Origin: Eleginops maclovinus
Lineage: Eukaryota; Chordata; Actinopteri; Perciformes; Eleginopidae
Assembly: GCF_036324505.1 (NCBI RefSeq)
Contig: NC_086352.1
Location: 25,938,359 to 26,002,358, forward strand
Reading direction: 5' to 3'
DNA length: 64,000 nt
Every line of letters begins with the position of its first letter. Position 1 is the stretch's first letter. Positions 1 to 12,000 of the stretch are shown piece after piece. The notes under the pieces were generated by a model, which searched no databases, had not been told where the DNA came from, and was given only the letters and a program-made list of their open reading frames with translations. A program made the position numbers and the translations under genes.

Positions 1-235
1 ACATTCAGTGCGTTTCCAACTGCTAGAACAAGAGTGGATGGTCATCCTCAGCTGATTGAGCATAATTGCCTATCTACAAAATGTGTACTTATGAGGTGCG
101 CTGACTGTGGGTACCTTGTGGGTGAGAACATACATTTCAAATATAAAATAAAAGGTTTGTACTTTATATTTTTTCGAACAAAAGAATTGGCAAACAAATA
201 AATACTTGCAGTGTCCAAAATGTAAATATGTGTGA
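1..235 (+). CDS. 3' end of an unidentified plus-strand gene (Cys-rich tail)
   Basis: Frame 1 is open from base 1. A GT donor at 118-119 and an AG acceptor at 210-211 join two open pieces (1-117 and 212-235) in phase 0, ending in TGA at 233-235. The joined tail reads RCADCGYL then CPKCKYV, giving paired Cys-x2-Cys motifs like a small zinc ribbon, preceded by a stretch with RVDGHPQLIEH. PiggyBac-type transposases and their domesticated relatives end in a Cys-rich motif after a similar Asp/His-containing segment, so a piggyBac-derived protein is one guess, but the match is weak. Only the last 46 or so codons are present; the rest lies left of the window. An AG at 7-8 could be the acceptor of the first visible exon. 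The gene converges on TRAF6, whose stop codon is about 90 bp away. Confidence 0.33.
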
Positions 236-252
236 CCATACCATTTGCGTTA

Positions 253-258
253 TTTAAT
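253..258 (-). terminator. Possible polyadenylation signal of traf6
   Basis: Minus-strand ATTAAA lies about 70 bp after the traf6 stop codon. It is the closest variant signal to the stop. Use of it would give a very short 3' UTR and leave about 20 bp to the stop of the convergent gene at 235. A distal signal beyond the window edge is possible. Confidence 0.3.
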
Positions 259-325
259 ACGAACTAAGTGGTGTTCAAACACCGGCAGAACTACCACGCT
301 GACATCCTAACTATAGTTTTACGTT

Positions 326-3300
326 TTAGTCCCTCGAGATTGCAGCCTCAGGTCCTCTAGGCTGCACCGTGGGGCCCTCGCGGTGAATCACATTGTCAAA
401 ACGCGGTGTGACTTCACAGCGGATGAGTAAAGTGTCCTCCTTAACAAAGGCTCTCTGACTCAGCTGTTGCAGGTGCAGGAAGGTGACGTAGCCGAATCCT
501 TTGGGGTTGCGCTGAATGGTGGGCTTCTGGAAGGCTTGCAGGTCTGGTTTAGTCTCCATCACCTCTGTGTGGTGCTGACCCTCAGGGCCCTGGTCTAGGA
601 TGGTGAGGCGGATGGTTCCCTGGAATGGCCACGTCAGCTGCCCGTCAAATGTTCCTTGCATGGTGTGGACGAAGAGGGAGATGTAGTTGGAGCAGCGTGG
701 GGCGTTTGGGGCCTGCAAGTGTAGGCGCAGGCACAGCTTGTAGCCTGGGCGACCGGTGTAGAAGGCGGGGCTGTGCTCCACCACGGGCAAGCCTGCTTCT
801 TGGTTCCGCAGGAGGGCGGCGAAACCTCTGAGGCGCCAGATGAAGATACCGTGACACTGCTGCGACTCCAGCTCCTTCACCGTCTCCTCCAGTGACGACA
901 CTCTGCGCCTGAGCTCTGCAAGCTGACCGGACTGAAAAAGAGAAGGAACAATAGTTTCAAATCCAAAGCGGACATGTCTTTAACAAGAGCATGAGCTGTT
1001 AGCAGAGCAGCAATAAGCAGAGCAGCAATAATAGCTCCACTTTCTACATTTACATTATACTTGTTTAATATTCCATTTCATTGCACTATTTGTACATTTG
1101 TATATTTCTCATTTTTATTTTTAGATCTAAATATTTGTTATGCTCCTTTTTGTATTTCGCTGCTGTAAATGAAGTATTTCTGATTCTGATCCAGAGCTCT
1201 ATCTGCGTCAACAAAGGGTGCATTTAGGCACAACGACACCTGTGTCTTGGGAATCCATCTCACAATCACTGTATTTTTGCACGTGAAACTAAATGTCAGG
1301 GCTGTCTTTACAAGGGTACAGCGCAAATAGCAGCATGGCGGTCTGCTCAATGGTTATTTCTGTTGAACCATCTGGAAAACAGGTTACATTCATTGATCTC
1401 CTTTAAGTTCTTATTATATGTTGGTACTTTCTAATAGATAAGATTTCAAAGTCATAACAGGGGCATGAAGCAAGGCAAGGTTCATCCTAAATTGGGAAAA
1501 CAGATTTTACGAAAACACATAAAAACATGCACACACAGCATATATACTGTTAGGCCCGAGGATATTAATCACCTGTGTTTCTTTTAAGATGATGAGCTCC
1601 CGCAGCTGATGATCCTGCCTCACCAATCGTCCATCCATCTCCCTGAGCCTCTGCACCTCCTCCGTAGGCGGAGACGGGGCGCAGTTGCTGCTGCAGCCTG
1701 CAGCTCCTCGGGGCCCACTGCAGGCTGAGACTGCTGCTGCGGCTCCTGCTCCCTGATCATCGGAGGAAACAGATGGTCCTAGCGTCCACAGAGATTTGGG
1801 TGTGGTGCCATTGAGGCTGAAGCCACGCAGGAACTCAGCCATGTAGCGCATGTGCATCTGAGTGAACTCCTGCATGTGTTGAGCCAGGTTGTGGCGCTGC
1901 ATCTGCACAGGCAAATAATGTCTCTTTGTGACATCTGGGACTAATAACAAAGATGTTTTTCAACATTTCAACAGTGAGTATATGACTTAAACTTGATCAC
2001 CTACCCTTTCCTTACATCCAAAGGTGCTAAAGTTACAGGCGATGGGTGCTTTTGGGCAATCTGTATCACAATGAGATTCAATCTGAAACACAAACAACAT
2101 CAGCTTCATTTAGATCTATTGATTCAAATCAGGATTCCAACAAGTCAGTTATTTATAAATATTTGATTGTTATCATAGCATATTTTTGGCGAAAGACATA
2201 AATAACAAACATTTCCTGTCTTAAACATAAAAACATTTATATCAATGGCACTTGCTGCAGAAAGTGGTGGAAGCCCACATCAACTGTGAAATTCAAAGTG
2301 ACTAGGTGTGTGACAGTTAAACATTGTTTAACAAAAGAGAAGTTGCTGATAAAAGAAGTTCTCTTAAAAGGGATCCCTTTTTAACATTCAACTGTTCACC
2401 CTTGAGTAAGTAACATATTTTATGGATATTTAATATTATATAAAATGCATAACAATAAAAGTACAGAACGGATGAGCCGCACAATTTACCCAAATAGTGA
2501 AAATGTAACAAGTGATTTTGAAGAATTGAAAGCAGATTTATTTATGTGAATATTGAATCAGAGATGAGTTTCCTTCTTGTTTTTTGGAACTTTCAAAACA
2601 ACTCTCCAAATACTGTTTAAAACCAATCAACTTTCACCTTTGGTAGTTTTAACTGCTTACTTGTCTCATTCAGAACAAGGCAAGGAACAAAGGTAAGGTT
2701 CTCTGAATATAGCAACTTGTGTTCGGTAATTTACAGTGCCCTTATCCTGGAAGTATATCACCAATTATTATTCAAACTTTGAAAATATAACAATTTCAAG
2801 TAGGTTTCATGTGAATTCTTTATTTTTCAAATCTGAAAAATAAAGAATTCTGTCATAATCTCCTTCAAAAATGCTTTGCTGACCTTTTGTCAGTGTTTGG
2901 ATTCACCACAGGCATTTTCACATATTTTGTGATTGCATTGCTCACCTGGTCTCTGATGAGATCCATCTCACAGTACTGGCACTTCACATTGGCAAAGGGA
3001 CACTGCTGCTCATGAAGCTGATGATAAACCAAAACAGATTGTAAGGAGACTAATCCCGGCTGATACACAATGCAGCTGTTTTTTTTTTTAAGCAATTAGA
3101 TAAGTGAGTCCACATTACCTCTCTGTCCTCGTGAACAAAGCACGCCACACAATCTGGGCATGACACAGGCCTCCTCTTGCACTCCACAGTCGTGTGCTCC
3201 TCGAGCTGGCTCTGCCTCACAGACTGCTGGCACTGCGGGCAGGGCACCGTGGCAAACTCACACTGCGCCAAATGTTTCTGGGAGGAGAAAGACATTGAAA

Positions 3301-4375
3301 CAATGAAGTTAATGTTATTGTGTAGTAAAATAGCAGTGGTTCACAAAACGTAGAGAAGAATTCTGTTCTTATTTGGCACCTAACGCATTTTTTGTAGATG
3401 CCAAAACCGCTAAAAGGAAGTTTCTGTCCTGACTATGTTGGTGCTGACAGGGGGAGAAGCTTACTTCTTGCCAGTTTTCTATTACCATATTTTTTGAGGC
3501 AGTTATTTTTTTATGTTTAATTTCAAGTAGTGATGGATGGAACCATCAGTGACCACACTTATGTTATGAAAGAGTTAATAAACAGATATAAGTGATAACT
3601 ATGATGTACATATCATTCAAAGCGAACTATGCTCTCATTGTGTAAATTCTTGATTTTGTTTTTACAAGATTATCCGTTTTCATGTTTTTGGTTGCATTTG
3701 AAATCCCTGATGCCTGTTTTACTTTACAATGCTCACCTCTAAATGTCGGAGCTCCATTCTGTCGCCGCAGCCAGAGTTTGAACAGCGAACCATTAGCGAC
3801 AGAATCTCCCGCTTGGCAAAGTTATCTGGGAACAACTGCTCTTCTGACAGCCTTTCATTGTCCACTGGGCACCTCTGTCCTGCATCACTTTTTTCAAGAG
3901 GAAGAACATTTATAATTTAGGTAAAGGCACAAAGAATACCAGGTTTTGCATGGTGCTCCATATTTGAGCAGGATTGTATAAATGTTGCATTTTCTAGGCA
4001 CACTGTACCTAGAGCACATTTATTGTTAGAGGGCTGCATAATAGCATACCGAATAGACTTCTCAATGCAGTTCTTGCAGAAACGGTGACCACAGGGTGTT
4101 TGAATGGCATTCCTTAAAGCCATGAGGCAGATAGGGCATTCGTATTTACTCTCTAAGGGTGGGTCAAACTCCACATCATAACCCTGGAGGGGGACAGCAG
4201 CCTGAAGGCTAGCGGAGAGGCTACTGCTGAAGGTGCGAGGGCTCTCTGAAGGGCTGAGGATGGATTCTCGCTCCTTTTCTAGCATTGCCAACGCGCAGCC
4301 GGACAGCTCTTCACCAACAGCTACATCATAGCTGTCCTCCTCCAAACTCCCCTTATTGCTTTCACAGCAGGCCAT
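326..4375 (-). CDS. traf6: TRAF6, TNF receptor-associated factor 6 (E3 ubiquitin ligase)
   Basis: TRAF6 joins Toll/IL-1 receptor and CD40/RANK signals to TAK1 and NF-kB by making K63-linked ubiquitin chains in the cytoplasm. Coding exons in transcript order: 4375-4050, 3887-3737, 3277-3119, 3017-2946, 2082-2005, 1902-1573, 931-326, about 573 aa (human 522). ATG is at 4375-4373, directly after an AG acceptor; stop TAA is at 328-326. RING finger C80, C83, C95, H97, C100, C103, C115, D118 ([19 protein letters not shown]) has the TRAF6-type final Asp. TRAF zinc fingers follow at about 125-265 ([19 protein letters not shown]), then a coiled coil at about 345-395 ([10 protein letters not shown]) and the MATH/TRAF-C domain from about 400 ([33 protein letters not shown]) that binds PxExx motifs. 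A Ser/Gly/Ala-rich insert before the coiled coil explains the extra length. All junction phases agree. No break is seen, so it looks functional. Confidence 0.96.
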
Positions 4376-5259
4376 CTGTGAAGTGAGACAAAAATGGACA
4401 ATTAAAGGGTGAAATGGCAAAAGAAATACTGCCTTATATTGTATGTTAGTGTTGAATGTTTTGCATCAGCAACTATTGGAGGTATACTACAACAGTAAAA
4501 GACTTTCAAGACGGCTAAAAACGTGTGGAAGAGCAACACCTAAGCTCAAGGAAACAGCTGAACTCTGCAGGAAACAGCGGGTGTATTTCCTTAAAAATCC
4601 CAAGAAACCAAAATCTTCCATCCTTTGATGAAATATAAACCATTGGGTTACAGAAAAGGGACACAGGATCCTAAAGGACTTACCTTAAACTACCCACCAT
4701 CAACCTCCTCTACTAACTGACACTTATGTTGAATCCTACATTTTGAAATCTGAACTTGAGATGAATATATTTTTCCTCTTCTCGTTATATTTTTTACGTG
4801 GAGAAATATACAAATATGCAGATTCAACAAACCGACTACTTTAAACACAATTACAGTGCAGCTCAAATATCTAGTAATATATTTTAATAGCAAATCATTG
4901 GCGTTGGAAATCCATTCTTAACTCAGGTGAAACTGCACCTTCAGTGGGAGGTACAGTTGAAGAGTTGGCATAAGTCATCAAGGCCCTTACTTAAGTGGCA
5001 CCTTAGCTAACACTCAGATTATTCCACACTGTATCATAGCAATTATATAATTGAACACAATGAACAATGTTGTCACTTGATGTAGTAGTCATGCCCCTGG
5101 ATGCGGAACTACACGTTTGAACATCACTGCGCTAAAGAGCAATTCAAAGAAAACATACTGACCGAATACCGCAAACACGACTCCTCTTCAGCATCAACAG
5201 TAGATAGGTACTGCCTCTATTTGTGAAAGCAGATATTATTCTTATATCATTCCACCCAC

Positions 5260-5400
5260 CTTTGCCTTGAAAACGTCTCGAACCTTTCGTTTCTACAGTT
5301 TCCTGTTTTGTTTTCCAGACGTCATCAAAGTTAACCTGTTGAGTTTTGGCCCGGTGTGAGCGAGAGCGCCGCCCGGTGGCCGGAGGCTGAGCACTGTTGC
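5260..5400 (-). other. traf6: Probable 5' noncoding exon of traf6
   Basis: The traf6 ATG follows an AG acceptor immediately, so an upstream noncoding exon is required. On the minus strand a good donor (AAAG then GTGGGT, GT at 5259-5258) ends a candidate exon beginning somewhere near 5400. The outer boundary is inferred from the start of the divergent ttc17 gene and is approximate. Confidence 0.45.
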
Positions 5401-5427
5401 CACAGAGCAAAATGAGACAGAAAAATG
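5260..5427. promoter_or_regulatory. Shared divergent promoter of traf6 and ttc17
   Basis: The probable first exon of traf6 (minus) and the first coding exon of ttc17 (plus, ATG at 5425) lie head to head within about 170 bp. The stretch is rich in CpG (5340-5470), has no TATA box, and the ttc17 start codon sits inside AAAAATGGCGGAC, a good match to the YY1 motif AANATGGCGGC often found just downstream of TATA-less start sites. The layout is read from sequence; bidirectional use is inferred. Confidence 0.5.
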
Positions 5428-8400
5428 GCGGACGTCAGGAAAGTCTGTCCTGAGTCTTTGCCCTGTCGTCTAAACTATTCGCGAAAAACGTCATTCCAGG
5501 GGAAGCTTTTTATCTTTCTCTGCATACTTATAGTGGACTCCGGAGGGGCTACGACCCACTGGGTTGTCACAGAGGATGGGAAAATACAACAACAAGTATG
5601 ACAGTTAACGCTATCTCATTGACCTGCTAACGCGAACGTTAGGTGGCTAGCTTGTAAAGCTATATTTATTAGCATTAACTGTAACGTTTTGTTATGTGGT
5701 TTGTCAACGTACATTAAGTATTTTATTTAAACTAAATAAGAATATTATGCCAGCTTCGGTTACATAGAGTTAGGAGGTAGCGTAACACATATGTTGTTTG
5801 GCTAAGTCGGTTAGCTTACATTGGCTACCACAAACCTGACGTTATCGTTAGGTGTTTGAGGTCAAGATGACCAATTTATTACAGGCTCATGATTACGTCC
5901 GCGTTGTTAACCCTGTATTTGTTATGCCACGGATAAGGCATTGTTTTGGTGACAACTGTCAGCCAAGTCTTTCCTTCATCCAGAGAGGAAGGTCGTGTTA
6001 ATGTGTAGGCCTATGTGTTAAGGCTGAGTTTGCGATATTAACGTTGCATCTCGAATTAAAGCTGAATAGAGTATTTCAAACGTTGCCCGATAGCACCAGA
6101 TTCGACTGGATTATTCCACCTGGTAACCTGTTTACCATGGGAATTAATGTGTTGAATATATGCCCCTTCTTACCACACTTTCGTTTTTAGGTTGACTCAC
6201 CTTTGAATCTGAAGCATCCACTAGACGTTGTGATCTTCATGAGGCAGGAGACTCGTGTTAACTACCTTAAGAAGCTGGAGGTGAGTGTGGGTTTCACTTT
6301 GTCAGTTTCATATGCAAACATGTTTTCAGTGAGTTTCTCTCTGAGTTTGCTTTCTGAGTATCTCCTCTATCAGCATTGTTTATTGCTTTCAGATTAATGT
6401 GTGCATAATAGAGGTAACCATATCTCAATTCTGTGCGGAGAAAAAGAGCATTCTCTTATTTCGAACTTGACTGCCTTCCATCACCACTTTATTTATTGGT
6501 GTCCATTACTTATTCTGTCAGGTATTCATTTTGTTTGCTTACTATTCCCCTGATGGATTGTGCTGGTTTTTATGAGCAGAAGCAGCTCGTGGCACAAAAA
6601 ATTCACATTGAGGAGAACGAGGATAGAGACACAGGGCTGGAACAGAGACACTACAAAGAGGATGCAGACTGTGTTATGGCTAAGGTTCCCCTGGGAGACC
6701 TGGACCTTTATGATGGCACTTATATTTCCCTTGAAAGCAAAGACATCAGGTAAGCTCTTCTCAATAAAATTGGTAATTCCGACATGCTTATTATCTCTAC
6801 AATGTTTTTTGTAAAGTGGTTAGGGCATCATTAAAAGTATGTTTAGTGTCTCTATGATTGTGATAAAACTGTTGTTCTAAAGAGATTTTTCTGCTCTCCT
6901 ATAGTCCTGAAGATTTTGTGGATTCTCGGTCAGCTCTGCCTCCAGATCTAGAAAAGCCTGACTGTGTGAAGGTGTTTGAACTGCCATATAGTATCCATGC
7001 TTTCCAGCATCTCAGGGTGAGTAGTTGCCAACCTTGTCAAAAGTTTGCTTAAAATGGAACAACATGGGAATGACTTTTGATAATAAGTACCATCCAAGTT
7101 TAGTTATTAAAGTAAGCCAACTCAAACCTCTTTTAAAGGCGGGGATGCACTTGAGGTTTGTTTCAAAAAAAGATCTTTCCCATTTTTATTCATCAAATGA
7201 TAGCATTCTTTTGGGAGTGTATTTAACCTTTAATTTTGCCGAGCTGACATTTTACTGCAGCGCTCTGTTTACTCTGGGAGATTATTCATGTTATGTAAGA
7301 ACACAGGCATACAGGAGAAAATAAATTACAACCAGAAAATGCGAAATGCGTTCACAGTTAAATCCTTCATTGGTAACATGGGATGATAATCAAACAAGTT
7401 TCTGAATGTGTTTTGATTGGTGGCTTTTGTATATTTTTCCTATCAACCGGTGATCTGCTAACAGTAAAAGCAGCGTGGCACAGGGTTGCTGAAACACCAT
7501 TCGGTCACTATAGCAAGTTAGGCATGGACATAGATCAAGAGCACCAAAGATAAGACCATATTCTGACAAGGACTTGGCCGATTTATGACTGAAGTTCCTA
7601 AAAAGGGAAGCCCTTTGAAACTATCTTCAGTTTTGACCCTTCGAGCTTAATGGCAAATGTACGCCAAATGCCTTGAGTGGATGTTGAATGTCAGTAATTG
7701 ACAGTCCAATAATCCAGAAAAAAAAAGACGAGCTCAGAGATAAGCTGGCTGTGTTTCTGAACAAAAAGCTAAGCGTTCGTTGCAGTTTATTAATAAGGTT
7801 GTTTAAATGGTATTATGTAAACCTTTTATTGGTACGTTTATAGCAATAGATATGATCTCTGCTCGGGAGATATGCAAATTATTGTTATCTTTGTCTGTGG
7901 ATCAGGAAAACAACTTGATTGTATCTTAAGGTCGAGCTCAAGTCAGACACCATTTCTAATAATGAGGATTTTTGGGTAAAGTAACAATAAACAAATTCTA
8001 TATTTAAATACAGTCATAGTCAAACCTGTCTATTTTCTTACCTCACATTAACAGTCCAGTGGGAGCTCTCCAGGAAATCACATTTATTTATATAAGGCTG
8101 CAGAGACATTTCATGTTTGCTGTTTATATAGAAGTTAAATACTTTCCTAGAATTCCAGCTAGCCATGCTGTCAGTTGATGATGAAACTTTGTGTGACTGA
8201 TCACGTGTTTCAATTTAGTTCACTTCCCTTTTGTCTATTCTAGGGTGTGCAGGAGAGGGAAAACTTGACCTCCCCACTGCTTTCTAAGGAGGATCCCATT
8301 CTTAGTTCATTGTCTCATAAACTGGGTCGCAGTGTGGATGATGTGGGCCATCGCATCCATCAAGGCTTACTGAGGGTAAGGTCTGTCTGCACAACTTTAA

Positions 8401-8950
8401 CTCGCTAAACCATACAAATATTATGGGCTTAGTTCTCCCCTTAAGAGATATTAGACACTAGTATGAAACTAGGATTAGATTCAGATGTTTTAAAAATGTT
8501 AAAGCCTGGACAATACATCATACATGCTAATGGGGAGAAGATATGTATTTTTAGGATTTGTGTACATGTTTGACTGTATACTTGTAGATTAATTTTCCTT
8601 TCTCCCAGTCAGGGTTATAAAAAAAAATGTGTGTTTCAGAAAATGTTTGAATGGCGCCAAGTCATTGGGAAAAGCAAAGATTCAATAGATTGAGCAGGCA
8701 GTTCTTTTGAAGCAGTGAAAATAGTTGGTGTGTGTGTGATTGTGCAGATGTTAATGATTGTGTGTTGCAGAACTCCTCATCCTGGGTGCTTTACAACATG
8801 GCGGCTTTTTACTGGCGCATGAAGAACGAGCCCCAGAGGGCAGTGGACTGTGTGGTTCGTGCTCTGCATTTCTCCCCAAGGTACAGAAGGCCACTGCAGC
8901 AGTATACAGTTTATTGTGTGAGACTGCTCACAGGTGTTCATATCCTCACT

Positions 8951-9004
<54 letters not shown>

Positions 9005-12000
9005 GTGTGGGTGTGGTGTTGTGTTTTGTTGTGGTTGGTCTTGCAGGGAGCACAAGGATGTAGCTCTGGTCAACATGGCCAACATCCTGCACCGTGCCCA
9101 TTTCTCAGCTGACGCTGCTATTCTTGCCCACGCTGCCCTGGACCTTACTTCAGATCTCTTCACCAGCCACTACACCTTAGGCAACATTTATGCTGTAAGT
9201 CGGAGGGAAGAAATGTTACACCGCAGTACTCATTTGTGTATTTAACCCACAGACTTACCATCTGATTACTTAATCATTTAGTTTGCTGTCAGAATCACAG
9301 CTTTTGCTTCCAAACACACTCTCTTGCATAAGCTCCATATATGTTAAAGTAAAAGCTCAAACAACAACATAGTCTGCAGATTTTGAAGTCTACCATGTAA
9401 ATGGATTATTAACTAATCTAGTGCTCATTCCTGTGCTTTCATTCCGGGAACTATTGCTACAGCAACTCTCAGTAGTGTGATGTGGTGGCATGTTTAATGA
9501 TAAGGTTTTTTACTATCTCACCATCTGTGGGTGAGTTTCAGGGTTCCTGTTCCACACTTCAGCAGTCAGCTATTTGTTTTACATTTGGTATAGAAGACAC
9601 TGTTCTCAATGTATAGGTACAGCATATTGCCATCCAATACACCTTAATACAAATATTTGTTAACGACTCTGCCTTGAAATCACCTGCGTTTGACCACTGC
9701 TGTATCCATGTCTGTGTCTGTGTCCTCTCCTACTGCTGTCTGACCAGATGCTCGGGGAGTACAACCACTCAGTGCTGTGTTACGAGCAGGCACTGCAGGC
9801 CCAGCCAGGCTTCGAGCAGGCCCTGAGGAGGAAACATGCCGTGCTCTGTCAGCAGAAGCTGGAGCAGCGCCTGGAAGCCCAGCACAGGTAAGCAACCACT
9901 CGTATATACAGACAAGATACCTAGACATTTTCAAACATCTGTGAAGCACCATCAACAACAAACCTCCAGCGTACCAGTAATGTTTGATCTTGGGTTGGAT
10001 CGGAAAAGCCATTCTTTGTTTTCCCTCTCTCTTTCACCAATTCTTTATAAACAAGCTTCTATGCTGGGTAGCAGATCAGACTTCTAGGGACTCTTCACCT
10101 TCTTTTAGAAAGTAAAAGGGTGTTATTCAGTGTAAGGGATTTTTTAGTGATGAAAGTAAAACCAAGACACTTTTTCACATAGGGAAGTTTTATTGCACAT
10201 AGACTTGTTTATGTATCAGTCACAATATGAAATCCCCTGAGCTGGCAGAGAGTTTCTCATGAATGCAGGGGGGATTTGGTGCAGATACCAATAATTGACA
10301 TACTGTATGTCTTCTTGTTGTCAGATGATCGTTTTTGTAATATCTAGTTCCCAGTTATGCCTGTCCTGTTTCCCCCTTCTTCATTTTTACTATATTTTTA
10401 GATCCCTGCAGCGCACACTGAATGAACTGAAGGAGTACCAGAAGCAGCATGATCACTACCTTCGCCAGCAGGAGGCACTGGACAAACACAAGCTGCTGCA
10501 GGAAGAGCAGATCCTGCGCAACATTATCCATGAGACCCAGATGGCCAAAGAAGCCCAACTTGGTAAGATGCCAAGCACAAAGAACTGAGAGCATGTAATG
10601 TGTGCAAGACATATCAGCTTTTTGTTTTTTTTAGTAAAGTTTGCAGACTACAGAAGAGCTAGTTGCTTTTGCTGTGATTTAAGAATGCATATGTTCATAA
10701 TTATGACAAATAAATGTAATAAGCTGACAGTTTCTCTGCAGTGTGGTTAAATATATCCTTTTTGGGACAGTAATGCTTTACTACTGCCTTTAGAGAAAAA
10801 TGTGACTGTGTGGGACTCATGAGAGGCAAATGTTAGCAAGCTTTCTGTTTGAGTAGATTTGTTAGCTTTGATATTCATGTATATTGTTGAGATGGAAGTG
10901 TAGAGCACCACCTGAATATTGTTTGTGTTGTGTTCTCCAGGGAACCATCAAATGTGTCGGCTGGGTCATCAGCAGCGCAGCCTCTACTGCCCCTTTGACC
11001 TGCCTGTGCGCTATCACCGTGGTGATCTGTTTGAGCAGGTCAACTATGTCCAAGTGAGTGTTTTAATACTACAATTTACTTGATTTGTAAGTTTTAAAAG
11101 AAAGCCATAACACCCAAAATCTGTGTCCTTCCTGGTCAATTTCAGTGGATATTTATTGAAGGAAGCTAACAAACAAAGCAGCATTACCTGTGAGACCTGT
11201 TTCTTTCAGTTTCTCTCTTTGTTCATAGTTTGGGGAGGAGATGTCAGTGGCATCCAGTGTGGCGCTTGTGTCAGAGCGCAACTCCAACCAGTCGGCAGCC
11301 AGCCCCCAGCTCCACCCCTCCGTGTCCGGAGACCAGGACCCTGCCGCTGCTCTCTGGGGCAGCCGTCAGGATTACACACAGGCAAGAACGAGAACATTAT
11401 TATATATAACGTTATGCTTTTGTTTCTGTAAAAAATCCTTTTTTGCAACCCAAGGATGGCGGGGTATGCTGTCAAATCAAAACTGAAAGGACAAATGATA
11501 CCTCTGCAATGCTAATGCCCACCAGACCAAATTCAGAGACCACTCTAGACCTGGTTTTGCTACTGTGGGAAATGCTGGATCACATTGTGTCTTGCATATG
11601 AACAGTTTGCAAGTATTTAAGACGAATTGCAGGGAATTAGAAAACATTATAGTGATTTAACATAGAGCAAATCATTGCATACTTAATATAACAAAGCCAT
11701 GGAAATTTAGAGGGCAAATATTAAAAATACAGATCAGAATGGCAGGTTTGCATCCGTCAAGTAGGGAGTGTAGTTTCATATTTGACTTGTTTTCGACATC
11801 TTTTTCTGCTTTACTGTTTTGTTTGGAGTCATTTTTGTTGTTTTCTCCCCAAATAGTTTGTCTGAATATTAAAATAATGAAATAAATGTCCGTTTAATCA
11901 AACCGTAGTCAACCACCATTGCTTTAGAGATTGAGAGCTAATTGCTTATTTCGTTTAGGACATACAGAGGATGCTGTGGCCTCAGAGGAACGACTGTGCT

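Noticed and set aside
3738..3887. Acceptor directly before GACAGAGG for traf6 exon 2
   Set aside because: It gives the wrong phase with the upstream exon. The AG eight bases earlier gives [11 protein letters not shown], the conserved end of the RING.
5144..5410. 88-codon minus frame at the traf6 promoter
   Set aside because: It overlaps the predicted 5' UTR exon and intron and shows no family features; the real traf6 ATG is at 4375.
8732..9245. Long Val/Cys or Thr/His frames over GT tracts (also at 27011-27473, 31883-32349, 37628-37904, 38931-39216, 52366-52560)
   Set aside because: They are the reading of GT/CA microsatellites in open frames, with no other coding signal.
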